Part shown: positions 30,971 through 41,875 of the stretch, in pieces
Layout of the letters: every line of letters starts with the position of its first letter
Position numbering within the stretch: the stretch's first letter is position 1
Assembly: GCA_003116875.1 (NCBI GenBank)
Contig: BCKT01000009.1
Span: 1-64,000 of the forward strand
Length of the DNA: 64,000 bases
Reading direction: 5' to 3'
DNA from: Takashimella koratensis
Taxonomy: Eukaryota; Basidiomycota; Tremellomycetes; Trichosporonales; Tetragoniomycetaceae
The notes under the pieces: model-generated
What the model saw: only the letters and a program-made list of their open reading frames with translations
What the model was told of the DNA's origin: nothing
Database searches by the model: none
Made by a program: the position numbers and the translations under genes

Positions 30971-32720
30971 GCGTTTCTCATGTTTCGCGCTTTAAATCAT
31001 CCTCAATGACGACCCGGCGGCAGCCTTGTCGTCGCTCTCGTCGTCTTCTCTCGGGCTCTTTTCTTCCCCCCTCCCTCCCCCCATCCCTCAAATACCCTCC
31101 TTCCTCCCTCTTTTCCTGTTCTGACCGCCACGTTCGGTGCCTGGGTCACCGGTGTCTCGTGATGAGACTGCGTGCTGCGTGATCGAACCTTCTTAACGAC
31201 TAGTGCGCATAATGCAACGAGTTGATATCCGGCTTGCACGGGGGTGGAGGTGGTAGAGGCTGAGAATGGTCAAGGCGTTGCTTGACTGGTCTCGACTCTC
31301 CTACTGACACATTTTTCGAACTGACTCTCACCTACTGACATAGATCTGGGCAGGAGATATCGACAATCACCGGTTTCACTTCTCGACAACAACCGTCGCT
31401 GGATATGCAAGGGCGTTTCAAGCCCGATCGATCGACTGCGGGACAAGGGGGAAAGGAGGCGAAGGAGGCTAGATCGATCTCGTCACGTGTGGGGCGATCC
31501 ATCTGGACACATGCGGAGACGATTTGGGGTTAGATGTATGAATGGAACGAATGCGCTCCGGTGTGCCTATGATGAGAATGTATCAGGCAAGTGATTGGAT
31601 ACTCGGAGGAGACTAACGAAAGGAAGAATGTAGGCCAGATTTGAAAGGGGGAGAGTTGACACTAGATGAAGAAAACGATTAGCCAAGGTGTCGATCAAGC
31701 ATGTAAAAGTCAAACATAAACCCTCGAGGGTTTGGGATCGGCACTGCCCCTAGGGACGTGGGTGTGATCGAGCGTCCAGCGCGGGGGCGAAGGCTGGAGG
31801 CAAGGTGACAAAGTGGCATGTGGAGATGGGTGCAAGGATGAAAGGATGGGTGTGAGTGAGTGTAGGCGTGGTTGTATGATGGCAAGTGAGCGTGGGCTTG
31901 TGGGGTCGTGAGTAACGTATGGATGTGGTTCACCCCTGGCTACACCCATGGTGTGACAAAGATCAAAGGAGATGGTCAGGGGAAGTTTGGAACCTGGTAA
32001 AGGCATGTCCTGATCCACTTTCTCACCCCTCTTCCCACACCTCGACTATCCATTCATCCTCAACCCCATGCCATTCCGTTGTCCTTTGTCTGTGATCCGA
32101 GATCTACTTGAACAGAGCGATAAGCTCTCTTTGTGACAGGTCCAACTGACCCCTTACGCCCCTTCTCTCCACCTCCCCATCTCCTTTCCTTGCCCCGGGG
32201 TCGTCCTCTGATACAGCGCCGATCGTTCACATGCTCGAAGCACGAGACACTAAAGATGATGAAGGGAATGAAATAGGGAGAGCGGGGTGACGGTGACGCG
32301 TCTCGGGCTCGGGAAGGGAAGTGGAGGTGGGTCTGTGAAGAGAGGTGGGTGGATGAGCGGACCCCGATTTGCATGACCAACAGGGTAGACACGGGATGAT
32401 GACTGGATGAGCGAGATGGATTAGGAATCGAATCACCCCCTTCCTCTTCCCCTCACCGCTCGCCCCTCGCCCATCGACGGACGAGCGGATAAGGTAAAAT
32501 GGAGAAGACAGGTATCGATCAACCGTTGTCCGCTGTCCTCGAGGTGGTCTCGACAGCTGGATCCCGGTGGAGATAAAAGGCTCACACGATAGGGGGGACC
32601 CGTTGGGAAAAGTAAGGATCTAGTTCCCACGCTTTGGCTCTCACCCTTACCCCCTTGACATACCTGCAACGACCCGGTTTCCCACAGGTCAAACAAACGA
32701 ACACGCACAGTATAAGCGAG

Positions 32721-32750
32721 CACAAGGCAACACAAGGCAATACAAGGCTT
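32721..32750 (+). repeat. Three 10-nt tandem copies of CACAAGGCAA type
   Basis: CACAAGGCAA, CACAAGGCAA, TACAAGGCTT in direct succession upstream of the GATA-like gene. Confidence 0.8.
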
Positions 32751-32808
32751 ACCCGTGGTACCGCTGTCCCACTGCCCGATCACCCGAGGACCGGCATCCA
32801 TCCAACCC

Positions 32809-32841
32809 ACCCCTCACCCCACCCCTCACCCCACCCCTCAC
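32809..32841 (+). repeat. 12-nt tandem repeat ACCCCTCACCCC
   Basis: 2.75 perfect copies in the putative promoter/leader of the GATA-like gene, within a longer C-rich stretch. Confidence 0.85.
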
Positions 32842-33363
32842 CTCTCACCGTCCTCACCGCCCACACCTACCCACGCCGACTCACGCCCCCTGTTGTCCCG
32901 TTGTCCCCTGCCTTCCCCTCTCTCCTCGGTTTCTTTTGTCCATCCCACGTCCGTAGTCCGATTTTGGACACGGATCCATCCCTGCCCCCATCTAGACCAA
33001 AGTGGTTTCGACGTGATCGAATATCCCGACTCCAGCTGGACGGTTGAACAAAGCTATCAAAGCCCCCAGGTGGCTGTCCATCACCTCCGATCGACCCAAA
33101 GCTATCCCCAAGATCATCTTATCGGTCAACTCGAGTCGATCAGTTTCGGGTTACACCAAAACACCTCGGAGGTCTATCTCGTTCTTCCCGACCCATCCGT
33201 CAATTTTGACCTCTCTCGAACTGATCACCTAAATCAGACTCTCTCGTTGATCGTCTTGAAGACTCACCGGAACTGACGAGATCCAAAACCACTACTGAAC
33301 CCCAACCATTCTAATCCCTTCAACAGCCTAAACAACCTGATTCCCGGCTGATCCCTGCCCACC

Positions 33364-34971
33364 ATGGACATTGTCAAGACCGAGCCCCGACTCTCACCGA
33401 CCCCGATCCGCGAACTTTCACCATCTCCACTCGCTGCCATCCCCGCCCCACTGCAATTCCCCACCCCCACCTCCTCTTCCTCTCCAGCTGTCGGACCTCG
33501 GTCGCTCGCTCGTACTCCTCCATCCGGGACAGCTGTTCCTTCCTCCGCCTCTCACTCTTCTCCCCCCTCTGTGCCGCCTTCCGCCCTTGCCTCGGGCAAG
33601 CCGGGCTCCGGCCCCTCTTCCGCTCAAGCGACGGTATCGACTCGGTTTGCACCCCGGACACCCGCAGGGGAGAGACAGTGTACCAACTGTGGTGAGACGG
33701 ATACACCCCAGTGGCGAGGGACATTGTGTAATGCCTGTGCATTATGGAAGAGGTCAAGAGGGACCGACAGGCCGTTACCGTTGACTTTCCCGCCGAGGAA
33801 GAGACCCCGCAGCCCGTCGGTCTCGGATGGAGAAGGAGAAGGGGAGGGAGACGAAGGGGAGGATATCGTGGGGTTGGAAGAGATGGGTGGGAGGTATCAG
33901 AGGATGAAGGTGGAGCCGAGAGCAAGTCCGTATACGCACCATACCCAGGCAGGACCGAGTAGAGCCGTTGGTGTGGGGATTGGAGCAGGGGTAGGTGCAG
34001 GAGTGAGGAGGTGCGAGATGTGTGATGTCCAGCTTGGGCAAGGGATAAGCAGGTGTGCAGGACACTGGTTATGCCCCGACTGCGCGGACGGGTTTCGCAT
34101 GCGCCATGCCGAAAGCGGTCGAGCTATCCCCGTAGGTCGAGTTTCTATTAATTTTTGCTGGGCAGGGAGGTTTCCATCGAATCGCTTGAGATACCCGCTG
34201 ACACGATCACAGAGGACACAGGGGTTCATGCATCCACCAAGTCATCGCCTGATCACGCCCCTGACTACGACAGGCAGCGAGCCCCCCTTCCCTCTCCCGT
34301 CTCACTCATCACACTCAACAGCGTCGCACCGTCGCTCTCTTCTCTCTCGACAAACCCCACCTCCTCCCGCGCACGTGCCGGTCGAGAACGTGCCCTACAC
34401 GGCTACGCACGGACTCGGAGGATCCCCGCGCCCAACTCGGCCACTTATCGATACCCAGCCAACAAGGCAGGTATTTGCGCCTACTCCTGTCAGCCCCAGA
34501 CGACCGACCACCATCGCTGCGGCAGCGGGACACCTCTCTTCTCCAGCCCATACACACTATCCACCCCCGTCCAGCGTATCTGAAGTACCTGACGGACACG
34601 ACTACGCCCAAGCTCAGATACATGCAAGTGGACATGCGCCTAGACACTCTCACTCCCACTCCCGCTCGCATAGCTTTGGGCGACCATCGGGGACTCGACC
34701 AGGTCGAAGCGACTCGAACAGTTCAACAGGTTCCATGTCAGACAACCGGTACACGAAAACCACCACAGTGGCGCGCGAGCCGTCAGCAGCTGTCTCAATA
34801 CCTGTATCGTATCGCCCACGTCAATTGCTCAGCCCACAGATGATCACGGAACGACCCATGGCGGTGCTCAAGGAGGAACTGAAACCAGGAATGTCGAGGG
34901 AAGAGTTTATCCTCATGGCTGGATGGCTGTGGGACACTGTGACTAGTTCGGGTCAGACCTTTGGACCGTGA
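33364..34971 (+). CDS. GATA-like zinc-finger regulator with a second Cys/His cluster
   Basis: Probable DNA-binding transcription regulator. ATG 33364; 508 residues if the stop-free 81-nt intron 34132-34212 is removed, 535 if not. Residues 106-125 carry CTNCGETDTPQWRGTLCNAC followed by ALWKRSRGTDRPLPL: the TPxWR and LCNAC hallmarks of a GATA finger plus a basic tail, but only 12 residues between the two CxxC pairs where 17-18 are usual. Residues 217-240 form a second cluster, CEMC then ten residues, then CAGHWLCPDC (CX2CX10CX2HX2CX2C), of RING/LIM-like spacing. The rest is Pro/Ser-rich, with His-rich repeats around SHSHSRSHSFG. A C-terminal helix (MSREEFILMAGWLWDTV) closes the protein. No PAS domain. 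Relation to Cryptococcus GATA-type regulators such as Gat201 is possible but unverified. Confidence 0.8.
   Translation: MDIVKTEPRLSPTPIRELSPSPLAAIPAPLQFPTPTSSSSPAVGPRSLARTPPSGTAVPSSASHSSPPSVPPSALASGKPGSGPSSAQATVSTRFAPRTPAGERQCTNCGETDTPQWRGTLCNACALWKRSRGTDRPLPLTFPPRKRPRSPSVSDGEGEGEGDEGEDIVGLEEMGGRYQRMKVEPRASPYTHHTQAGPSRAVGVGIGAGVGAGVRRCEMCDVQLGQGISRCAGHWLCPDCADGFRMRHAESGRAIPVGRVSINFCWAGRFPSNRLRYPLTRSQRTQGFMHPPSHRLITPLTTTGSEPPFPLPSHSSHSTASHRRSLLSRQTPPPPAHVPVENVPYTATHGLGGSPRPTRPLIDTQPTRQVFAPTPVSPRRPTTIAAAAGHLSSPAHTHYPPPSSVSEVPDGHDYAQAQIHASGHAPRHSHSHSRSHSFGRPSGTRPGRSDSNSSTGSMSDNRYTKTTTVAREPSAAVSIPVSYRPRQLLSPQMITERPMAVLKEELKPGMSREEFILMAGWLWDTVTSSGQTFGP
34132..34212 (+). other. Probable stop-free 81-nt intron
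   Basis: Starts GTAGGT and ends CTGACACGATCACAG. Phase 0, length a multiple of three, no stop: splicing removes 27 residues immediately after the second Cys/His cluster. Confidence 0.65.
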
Positions 34972-35248
34972 GCGAGTGATAGGTGCAGAGGGGTGCCTAC
35001 GAGAGCTAGGTCTGTATGTATCGCGGCTTTGCTTGTAATAGATTGTAGATTGTTGTAAGCATGTATCGGTCTCTGTTCTGAGTCGGTGCCAGTGCCACAC
35101 TACACTGCCTCTTGTGCCACGTGGCTGCCTATTGTCCATGTCGACCCTCGGACCCATTCCCTGCCATCGTCATCCCTCACCCATCCATTCATCCACCTAC
35201 CCCCGCATCCATCCACCCCGACGCCACCTACCGACCCCATCCCTCACC

Positions 35249-38200
35249 ATGGCAGAGGAAAAAGCCCTCGCCGAGGTGCTCGCCAACGTCAAGGTCCAGA
35301 CCGTCCAGCTGAAACGATGTCTCGAGTCAGACGAAGTCATGGAGGCTCTCAAGCCGGCCTCCGTCATGCTCTCCGAACTACGAACATCCTCCCTCTCCCC
35401 AAAACAGTACTACGAGCTGTACATGGCCGTCTTTGACAGTCTGAGGTACCTCAGTAACTACCTGTACGAAGGGCATACCGATGGTCGACTCGATCTAGCG
35501 GATCTGTACGAGCTCGTACAGTATGCTGGGAATATCGTGCCAAGGCTGTACCTCATGATCACGGTCGGATCCGTGTTCATGTCCGTACCCGACGCCCCGG
35601 TGAAAGAGATCATGAAGGATATGCTGGAGATGTCGAGAGGTGTACAGCACCCAACCAGAGGGTTGTTCCTTCGCCACTACCTCTCGGGCCAGACTCGCGA
35701 CTTCTTACCCCTCGGCAACGATGACGGGTAGGTTGGGTCGCCAGCTATTCACTTTTCTTGATCCCCCTCAATCTCGCTTATACTTACACCTGTGTCTCCC
35801 ACTGACTCTCTTCAGGCCCGGAGGAAACCTGCAAGACTCGATCGGATTCGTGTTGACAAACTTTATCGAGATGAACAAACTCTGGGTGCGGTTGCAGCAC
35901 CAGGGTCCTTCCCGAGAGCGTGATCGGCGCGAGATGGAGCGCCGAGACCTTCGTATCTTGGTCGGCACCAACCTCGTCCGCTTATCCCAGCTTGAAGGCG
36001 TCGACCTCGACATGTACCGCCGGACCATACTCCCTTCTATCCTCGAACAAGTCGTCAACTGCAAAGACGTGATTGCGCAAGAATATCTCATGGAAGTTGT
36101 CATCCAAGTCTTCACGGACGATTTCCACCTTCACACCTTGACGCCGTTCCTCTCGGCGACGGCGCAGCTGCACCCGAGGGTGAACATTAAACAGATCGTA
36201 ATTGCACTCATTGATCGGCTGGCGGCGTTTGCGGCGCGCGAGGCGGAGAACGAGGACCCAGAGGAGAAACGAAAGGGCGAGGAAGAGGCAGCAAAGAGGT
36301 TGGCTGAGAGGATCAAGGGCGCCAGAGGGAAGGGGAAGACGGTGGAAGATGGAGAGAAAGCGAGCGAAGCGGCGGATGAGAAGGAAGGTGGGGTGAAGAA
36401 ATTTAGAGGGATTCCGTCGGATGTCAAGCTCTTCGAAGTGTTCTGGCAGCAAGTCGTAGAGCTCATCAAGGTGGGTCAATGGATAGGGCATGAGTTTGAG
36501 CAAGGGCTGATAAGCGACTCAGGCGCGACCGGATCTTTCCATCCAAGACATCACTGCGCTATGCGTCTCCCTCATCAACCTCTCCCTCAGCTGCTACCCT
36601 GATCGACTCGAGTATGTCGACCAGATCCTCGCGTTTGCCCAATCCAAGATGCAGGATTTCCAGCAAAGGCAAGTGGATGACTTCTGTAGCAACATAAAAC
36701 TCAACCATCTTTATCGCTGACTTCCTACTCTAGCCCCGAGTTGCACGCACCACAGACGACAGCCAACCTCCTCGCTCTCTTGCTCGCGCCTATCAACTCG
36801 TACCTCTCCGTGCTCACTCTCCTCGCCATCCCATCCTACACACCCCTCCTCGCCGTTCAGCCGTACTCGACACGCGCAGCGATCGGACAAGCCGTCGTCT
36901 CGTCGGTCCTGAAGAACGCGACGCTCATTGACTCGACAGAAGACGTCGCGGGTGTCTTGGGACTCTGTGCCGTGTTGATCAGGGACGAGAACGCGCCAGT
37001 TGGAGGGAGGAGAGCACCAGTGGATCTACGCGAGTTGGCGGAGGAGCAAGGTTGGGTGGCAAGAATGGTTCATCTCTTCCGATCAGAGGACCTTCCAACG
37101 CAGTTTGAGGTGAATCGGGTTTGGGTTAGCATGGCAGCTCGGAATTGCTTTACAATGACTCCAGCTGACGATCGTAGCTATTGCAAACGGCGCGGCGACA
37201 CTTTGCCGAAGGTGGCGAGCGGATACGCTGGACGTTCCCCCCACTCATCACCTCTGGTATCCGACTCGCTCGCCGCTACAAATCGGGCGAGGTGAGTCAC
37301 TCCAAGCCCATCTATGGCTGGACGCTGTCACTGACATTGCAAAGGATACCGAAGCGCAGTTATCCTCATTGTTCAAATTCATCCACCAGCTCATTTCCAT
37401 CCTATACCATAAAGTCGAAGCCTCCGAGACTTGTTTGCGGCTTTTCCTCCTCGCCGCTCAGGTCGCGGACGATTGTGGTCTTGAGGAACTCACGTATGAG
37501 TTCTTCGTCCAGGCCTTTGTCATCTACGAGGAATCGATATCTGAATCTCGGGCTCAGCTTGGCGCGATCACGGGGATCATCTCGGCGCTACAGACCAGTC
37601 GAGTGTTCGGGACGGATAATTATGATACCTTGATTACCAAGGCGGCGCTGCATGGGAGCAAGCTGTTGAAGAAGAGTCATCAGGCGACGGCGGTGCTCTA
37701 TGCTAGTCACATGTGGTGGCAGGGGGATGTCCCAGGCAGAGAGAACAACAAGGTGAGCAGGGGTTTTGCTACACAGACGCAAGGCTACCACGTCGACGGG
37801 CGCTGATGATCACACCCCTGGAGCAGGCACCTTACCGAGACGGCAAGCGTGTACTTGAATGTCTTCAAAAATCACTCCGGATCGCATCCAGCTGCATCGA
37901 CGAGATCACTTCGGTTCAGCTATACGTCGACGCTCTCGACAGGTACATCTATTACTTTGAGCAAGGGGTCGAAGCTGTCACCCCGAAATATATCAATTCC
38001 CTCGTCGAGCTCATCACGAGTAACATTGATTCGGTACATGGGACGGACGTGCATCCGTCTTCGGCAAGTCCACCGGGTCTCGTCGATGGTGTCAACTCGC
38101 CCGATATGATTGTTAAGGTGAGCCAATCGCCCACAGCTGGTGCTGCGTAATGTGTTTGGCTGGAGACTTAATACTGACAATCCTTAATACTGACAATACA

Positions 38201-38347
38201 AAACCATAGCATTTCAAAAACACGCTCACCTACATCCGCACCAAGCAGCGGCAGCCTGCCCCCGAGCCGGCCGAGGGAGAGGCGAAGCGAGTTGACTGGG
38301 AAGCTGTCGACGTGGTGGGCGGTAGTTTGAAGATGGGCTTGAACTGA
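35249..38347 (+). CDS. VPS35: Retromer core subunit VPS35
   Basis: Cargo-recognition scaffold of the retromer complex, retrieving receptors from endosomes to the Golgi. Exons 35249..35727, 35816..36470, 36523..36668, 36734..37109, 37178..37291, 37345..37752, 37827..38117, 38210..38347; 868 residues, within the usual 790-945. The VPS26-binding PRLYL motif lies at residues 98-102 in the family context ([17 protein letters not shown]). [20 protein letters not shown] and the alpha-solenoid repeats follow, with [17 protein letters not shown] and [20 protein letters not shown] in the VPS29-binding C-terminal half. A Lys/Glu-rich loop (residues about 320-370) is inserted before [18 protein letters not shown]. 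The third intron begins GCAAGT, a GC-AG intron; no GT donor keeps frame. Convergent with the ankyrin gene, stops 203 bp apart. Confidence 0.95.
38167..38197 (+). repeat. Duplicated branch-site segment in last VPS35 intron
   Basis: The 15-mer CTTAATACTGACAAT occurs twice (38167-38181 and 38183-38197), so the intron carries two identical CTGAC branch-like sites before one acceptor. Confidence 0.85.
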
Positions 38348-38488
38348 AGGACGAAACGATAACAAAGGAAACGGTAGGAAAGTGAGAATGTGAAATGATG
38401 TCTGCTTTTTTTTGTCTTGATCAACGACTACAGTTGTGCCCATGTTCCCGGTCTTCCCGGCTCCCAGATCTTTCTTTCTCTCTTTTCT

Positions 38489-38540
38489 TAACTCGTAAAT
38501 TCATAACTCGTAACTCGTTACTCTCGTAACTCTCGTAAAG
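38489..38540. repeat. AACTCGTA-type short repeats between convergent genes
   Basis: Six to seven imperfect copies of a (C)TAACTCGTA-like unit in the 3' flanks shared by VPS35 and the ankyrin gene. Confidence 0.7.
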
Positions 38541-38550
38541 TACAATGTGA

Positions 38551-39877
38551 CTAGACTCTTATGCTACCGTTCCGAATGGACCCGTTGTCTCGTCTACTCG
38601 CGTCGGTTTGGGCCGAGTGAGCGCGCCTCATTGATTGAGCGACAGGAGAGTCGACTGGGATCGCAGATGCGGATTGGAGGGAAGGACGGCGCATAGGAAC
38701 GGGTGCGATAGGTGCGATACCTCCCCCTCCCCCTCCCCCTGCCCCTCCTCCTCCTCCACCACTGGCCGACTCTGTGACTCTTCCGCTGCCCATACTCAGT
38801 CCCGATCCTACACTCGCACTCGTCGACACGCTTCCACTTCTTAGTCGATTCTCCACTCTCCTCTCCTGTTCTCTCCTCCTACTTCGCTCCTCGACCACTT
38901 CCCTCGCGATCGCTTCGAGCGCGGTGCGTACCGCTGCCGAGAATGCGTAGTCCCCGGGCGTAAACCCTTCAAAGTTCCTTGGCGCCGACCCACACCCGCA
39001 CGCCAAGAGCACCCGTGCGCATTCGACGTTCCCCCATGCCGAAGCGTAGTGCAAAGGGGTGTTCCCTTGCAAGTCTGACAAATCCGGGTCCGCTCCCAAG
39101 TCACATAAGAGAGCGATGAAGGACGCGTTACCGGCTTGAGCAGCGACATGGACAGCGGTCTTCCCGTCGCTGTTGGACCAGTCGAGAAGGAAAGGAAACA
39201 TGGTGTGGTAGAGTTCGGTCATGCGCAGGGAGATCGAGGTGAGCTCTGCGTGGGTTCGAGTGTTGATGGGTGGAGGGAAATCGGGAGAAGGGCGGCGGAC
39301 CAAGGGGTTGAGGTCAGGTGGGGAGGGGACAGAGCCAAGGAGGTGCAGGATGGTGTTGTGTTCGCCGTCCTGAGGTAGGGGTTAGCTTGGGTTGGAGTAG
39401 AGCATGACAAGAGCTACAAGATCACAGGCTGAGTGAAGCTATCGTCCACAGCAGCCCACCTAAGTAGCCACCTCGCCTGCCTGCCAGCCCGCCGGACCTG
39501 GACTCACTCGGCTCAGCTCCTGGTCGTCGTGCCCATAGTCTAATAACAACCACTCAAATACCTCGAGACTACCTTCGAGTGCCGCCCAGCCAAGACTCGT
39601 GATCCGGTCCTTGTCCGTGTTGCGCAGGTCGGTCTTGTTCTGGAGTCGGGAGAGGAGGGAGACGTTGTTGTCTGCGGTGCATCAGGATGGTTTGTGGTTT
39701 CAAGGTAGGTTGCGTAAATGTCATGAGCACAGGTTGAGGGAAAGAGTTGGCAGGTAGAACTTCACCCATGCACGGACGAGCCCGGAGAGGGCCAGACTTA
39801 CCTCTGACGGCTTGGCGGACGCGGACGCCGGGCTTGCGGATGACGCGGAGCTGCGACGTAGAGGTGGCCATGGCCAT
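38551..39877 (-). CDS. AVO2: Ankyrin-repeat protein, AVO2-like (TORC2 component)
   Basis: Probable TORC2-associated adaptor. Exons complement(38551..39369, 39508..39671, 39802..39877); 352 residues, ATG at 39877. Four to five ankyrin repeats: VRVRQAVRDNNVSLLSRL, then TSLGWAALEGSLEVFEWLLL, KTAVHVAAQAGNASFIALLC and NTPLHYASAWGNVECARVLL. The order and spacing, including DYGHDDQEL between repeats (yeast Avo2 has a GHDKHEL there), match Avo2 rather than generic ankyrin proteins; this is recalled knowledge, not a search. A coiled, charged region (EVVEERSRRREQERRVENR) and a Ser/Gly-rich tail with a poly-Gly run follow. Head-to-head with PEX13 (170 bp). Confidence 0.75.
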
Positions 39878-40047
39878 AGCCTGGGTATCTGCTGATAGGG
39901 GTGGTGGATGAGACAGTGTACAATGGTCGATACGTACAAGTCCCCGCCGCTTGGTGGTGGTCCGGATATAACCAATTTTCAACACCGAGCGCCTCCTCAC
40001 TCTTCCTTCTTCAACATCCACCACCTCACCCACCACACCCACCAACC
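39878..40047. promoter_or_regulatory. Short bidirectional promoter, AVO2-like / PEX13
   Basis: Only 170 bp lie between the two divergent start codons. Both leaders and core promoters must fit, the shortest shared promoter in the window. Confidence 0.6.
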
Positions 40048-41544
40048 ATGGCCTCTCTCCCGCCCCGACCTAAACCATGGGAAACGCAGTCGTCGCAGCA
40101 GACACAACCCCAGGGGTCAGGGAGTAATACCACATACCCAACCTCGTCGTTCGATAATGCAGTCGCGTCAAGTTCGGCGGCGCCCCGGTTACCCGATCGA
40201 CCAACGGGTCTCGCTGAGGCTTCTACTTCCAGTGAGCTTGGGATACCGCTTCGATCACTCTCGTGTTCTCTCTCCCTCTCTCGTCCTTCTTTTGATCTTA
40301 TCTTCGTCCTCTTGTGCTGTTCAAATCTATTCCCGTAACCAACTAACCCCCCAGCCTTGACACCTTACCAACCTCGCATAACGCCGTCGTACTCGTCGCC
40401 ATACGGAGGGGTAGGCGGGTACGGATCGTATTCGAGCCCCTTCAGCCGTGGAATGTATGGAGGTGCCTATGGTGGCGGGTACGGAGGGTATGGCGGGTAC
40501 GGGGGCGGGTATGGGATGGGCTATGGAGTTGGGGGTATGGGTGTCCCTGGCGAGGTGAGTGTTTCTGTCGAGTGTGTAATACGTCCTAAAGATCCATCAC
40601 CTGCTCAGCTTCTTCCCAATGGACAACGGCTGACGCCTCTACCAGGGCTACCCAAACCTCACGTCCTCGCTCCAAGCATCCACTGCGCCCGCATTCCAAG
40701 TGATCGAATCCCTCGTCGCTGCATTCACCTCTCTCGCCCAACTGTTCGAATCAACGTACATGGCGACACACTCCTCTTTCTTCGCTATGGTCGGGGTCGC
40801 TGACCAGCTAGGGTCGCTCAAGACTTACCTCGGCCAGGTCCTTGGCGTGTTCTCTGTTCTTCGGCTGGGGAGGCGGATACTGAATTGGTTGCGAGGGAAG
40901 GGGGTGCGGACGGACGGATGGGCAGAAGAGTGGTCTCGAGCTGGGACTGGAATAGGCGTAGGAGGTCCGGGAGCAGGGCAAGCGCCGAAACCAAGCAGTA
41001 AACCGCTCATTCTATTTCTGCTCTCCGCAATAGGCTTGCCTTGGCTCATGTCTCGGCTCGTCAAACTCCTCATCGCCAATCAATCGCAATCCAACCCAGC
41101 CCTCCAAGCCGCCGAGGGGATTCCAGGTGCAGGGCCGGGATCAGCCCCGCTCGATCCGTCAAAACTGCAGTTCGCACGTGCCAAGTGGGAGTTTCGAGCA
41201 ACGGAGAACTGGGAGCTGTCTTTGAGTGCCGACGAGATCGTAGCCGTGATCGAGACAAGAGATACGCCGCAGGGGACTGGGTGGTGGCGAGGTCGGACAA
41301 GGGATGGCAGGGTGGGATGGTTCCCTGGTAACTACGTGAGTCAATGTGTCTCCAGGGCAGAAGATATGGTCGCTTGTGATCAACTTTGGATCATCATATC
41401 CTGTGGTATGGAAGAAATGGAGGCGCTGACACCACCCACGCACAGGTCGAGCTCATTAGGCGAAGAGACCAGCCTGTGGCGGAAGCCAAAGTCGAGAGCG
41501 CACCTCCGACAGAGTTTGAGCCAAGCGTGCAAGGTGATCGGTAA
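40048..41544 (+). CDS. PEX13: Peroxisomal docking protein PEX13
   Basis: Peroxisomal membrane protein that docks the PTS receptors Pex5/Pex7 with Pex14. Exons 40048..40231, 40355..40554, 40646..41335, 41446..41544; 390 residues. Order of parts: Pro-rich start (MASLPPRPKPWE); a Tyr/Gly-rich low-complexity region (YGGAYGGGYGGYGGYGGGYG, residues about 85-125) as in all Pex13 proteins; a hydrophobic core with two membrane segments (YLGQVLGVFSVLRLGRRILN and LILFLLSAIGLPWLMSRLV); and a C-terminal SH3 domain (about residues 300-362) with AKWEFRA (the ALYDF position), GWWRGRTRDGRVGWFPGNY and VELI across the last intron. Complete, no key residue missing. Confidence 0.93.
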
Positions 41545-41875
41545 GCGGGGGGCTCGAAGTGGGCCCATTTCACCAGAGGAAGTCTCATTCGAGCCTGATA
41601 TCGTTGTACTGGTCATAGATAGACTTTTGCCCACCATGAGAGTATATAAACAAGATTCAAAGAGTGCATGGGACTGAACGAATTGTGGAGAACGGTAAAA
41701 GCTGGGCAAGTAGGCGCCGGAAGGGCGAGGGCGGGGTTTGAGATGTGTATGGGAGAGTATGGCAGGCTCTGAAATCGAAGATCTGAAAGCTACAGCTGAG
41801 ATCAGTTTCATTGCGTTGACAACATGTACTAGGCTGTGGCGTTGGTCTATTCACTTACCAGAAGGTCTCAAGGCT

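Larger units (their letters stand above)
30971..33363. other. Long intergenic region beta-tubulin / GATA-like gene
   Basis: 2.4 kb without a supported gene. Contains the tubulin 3' flank (CT-rich to about 31130), two short tandem repeats (32721-32750 and 32809-32841) and the long 5' region of the zinc-finger gene, a size common for regulated transcription-factor genes. Confidence 0.5.

Noticed and set aside
41545..41875. Additional PEX13 exon after the SH3 domain
   Set aside because: The frame ends in TAA at 41544 right after the SH3 tail; no splice acceptor continuing the protein was found.
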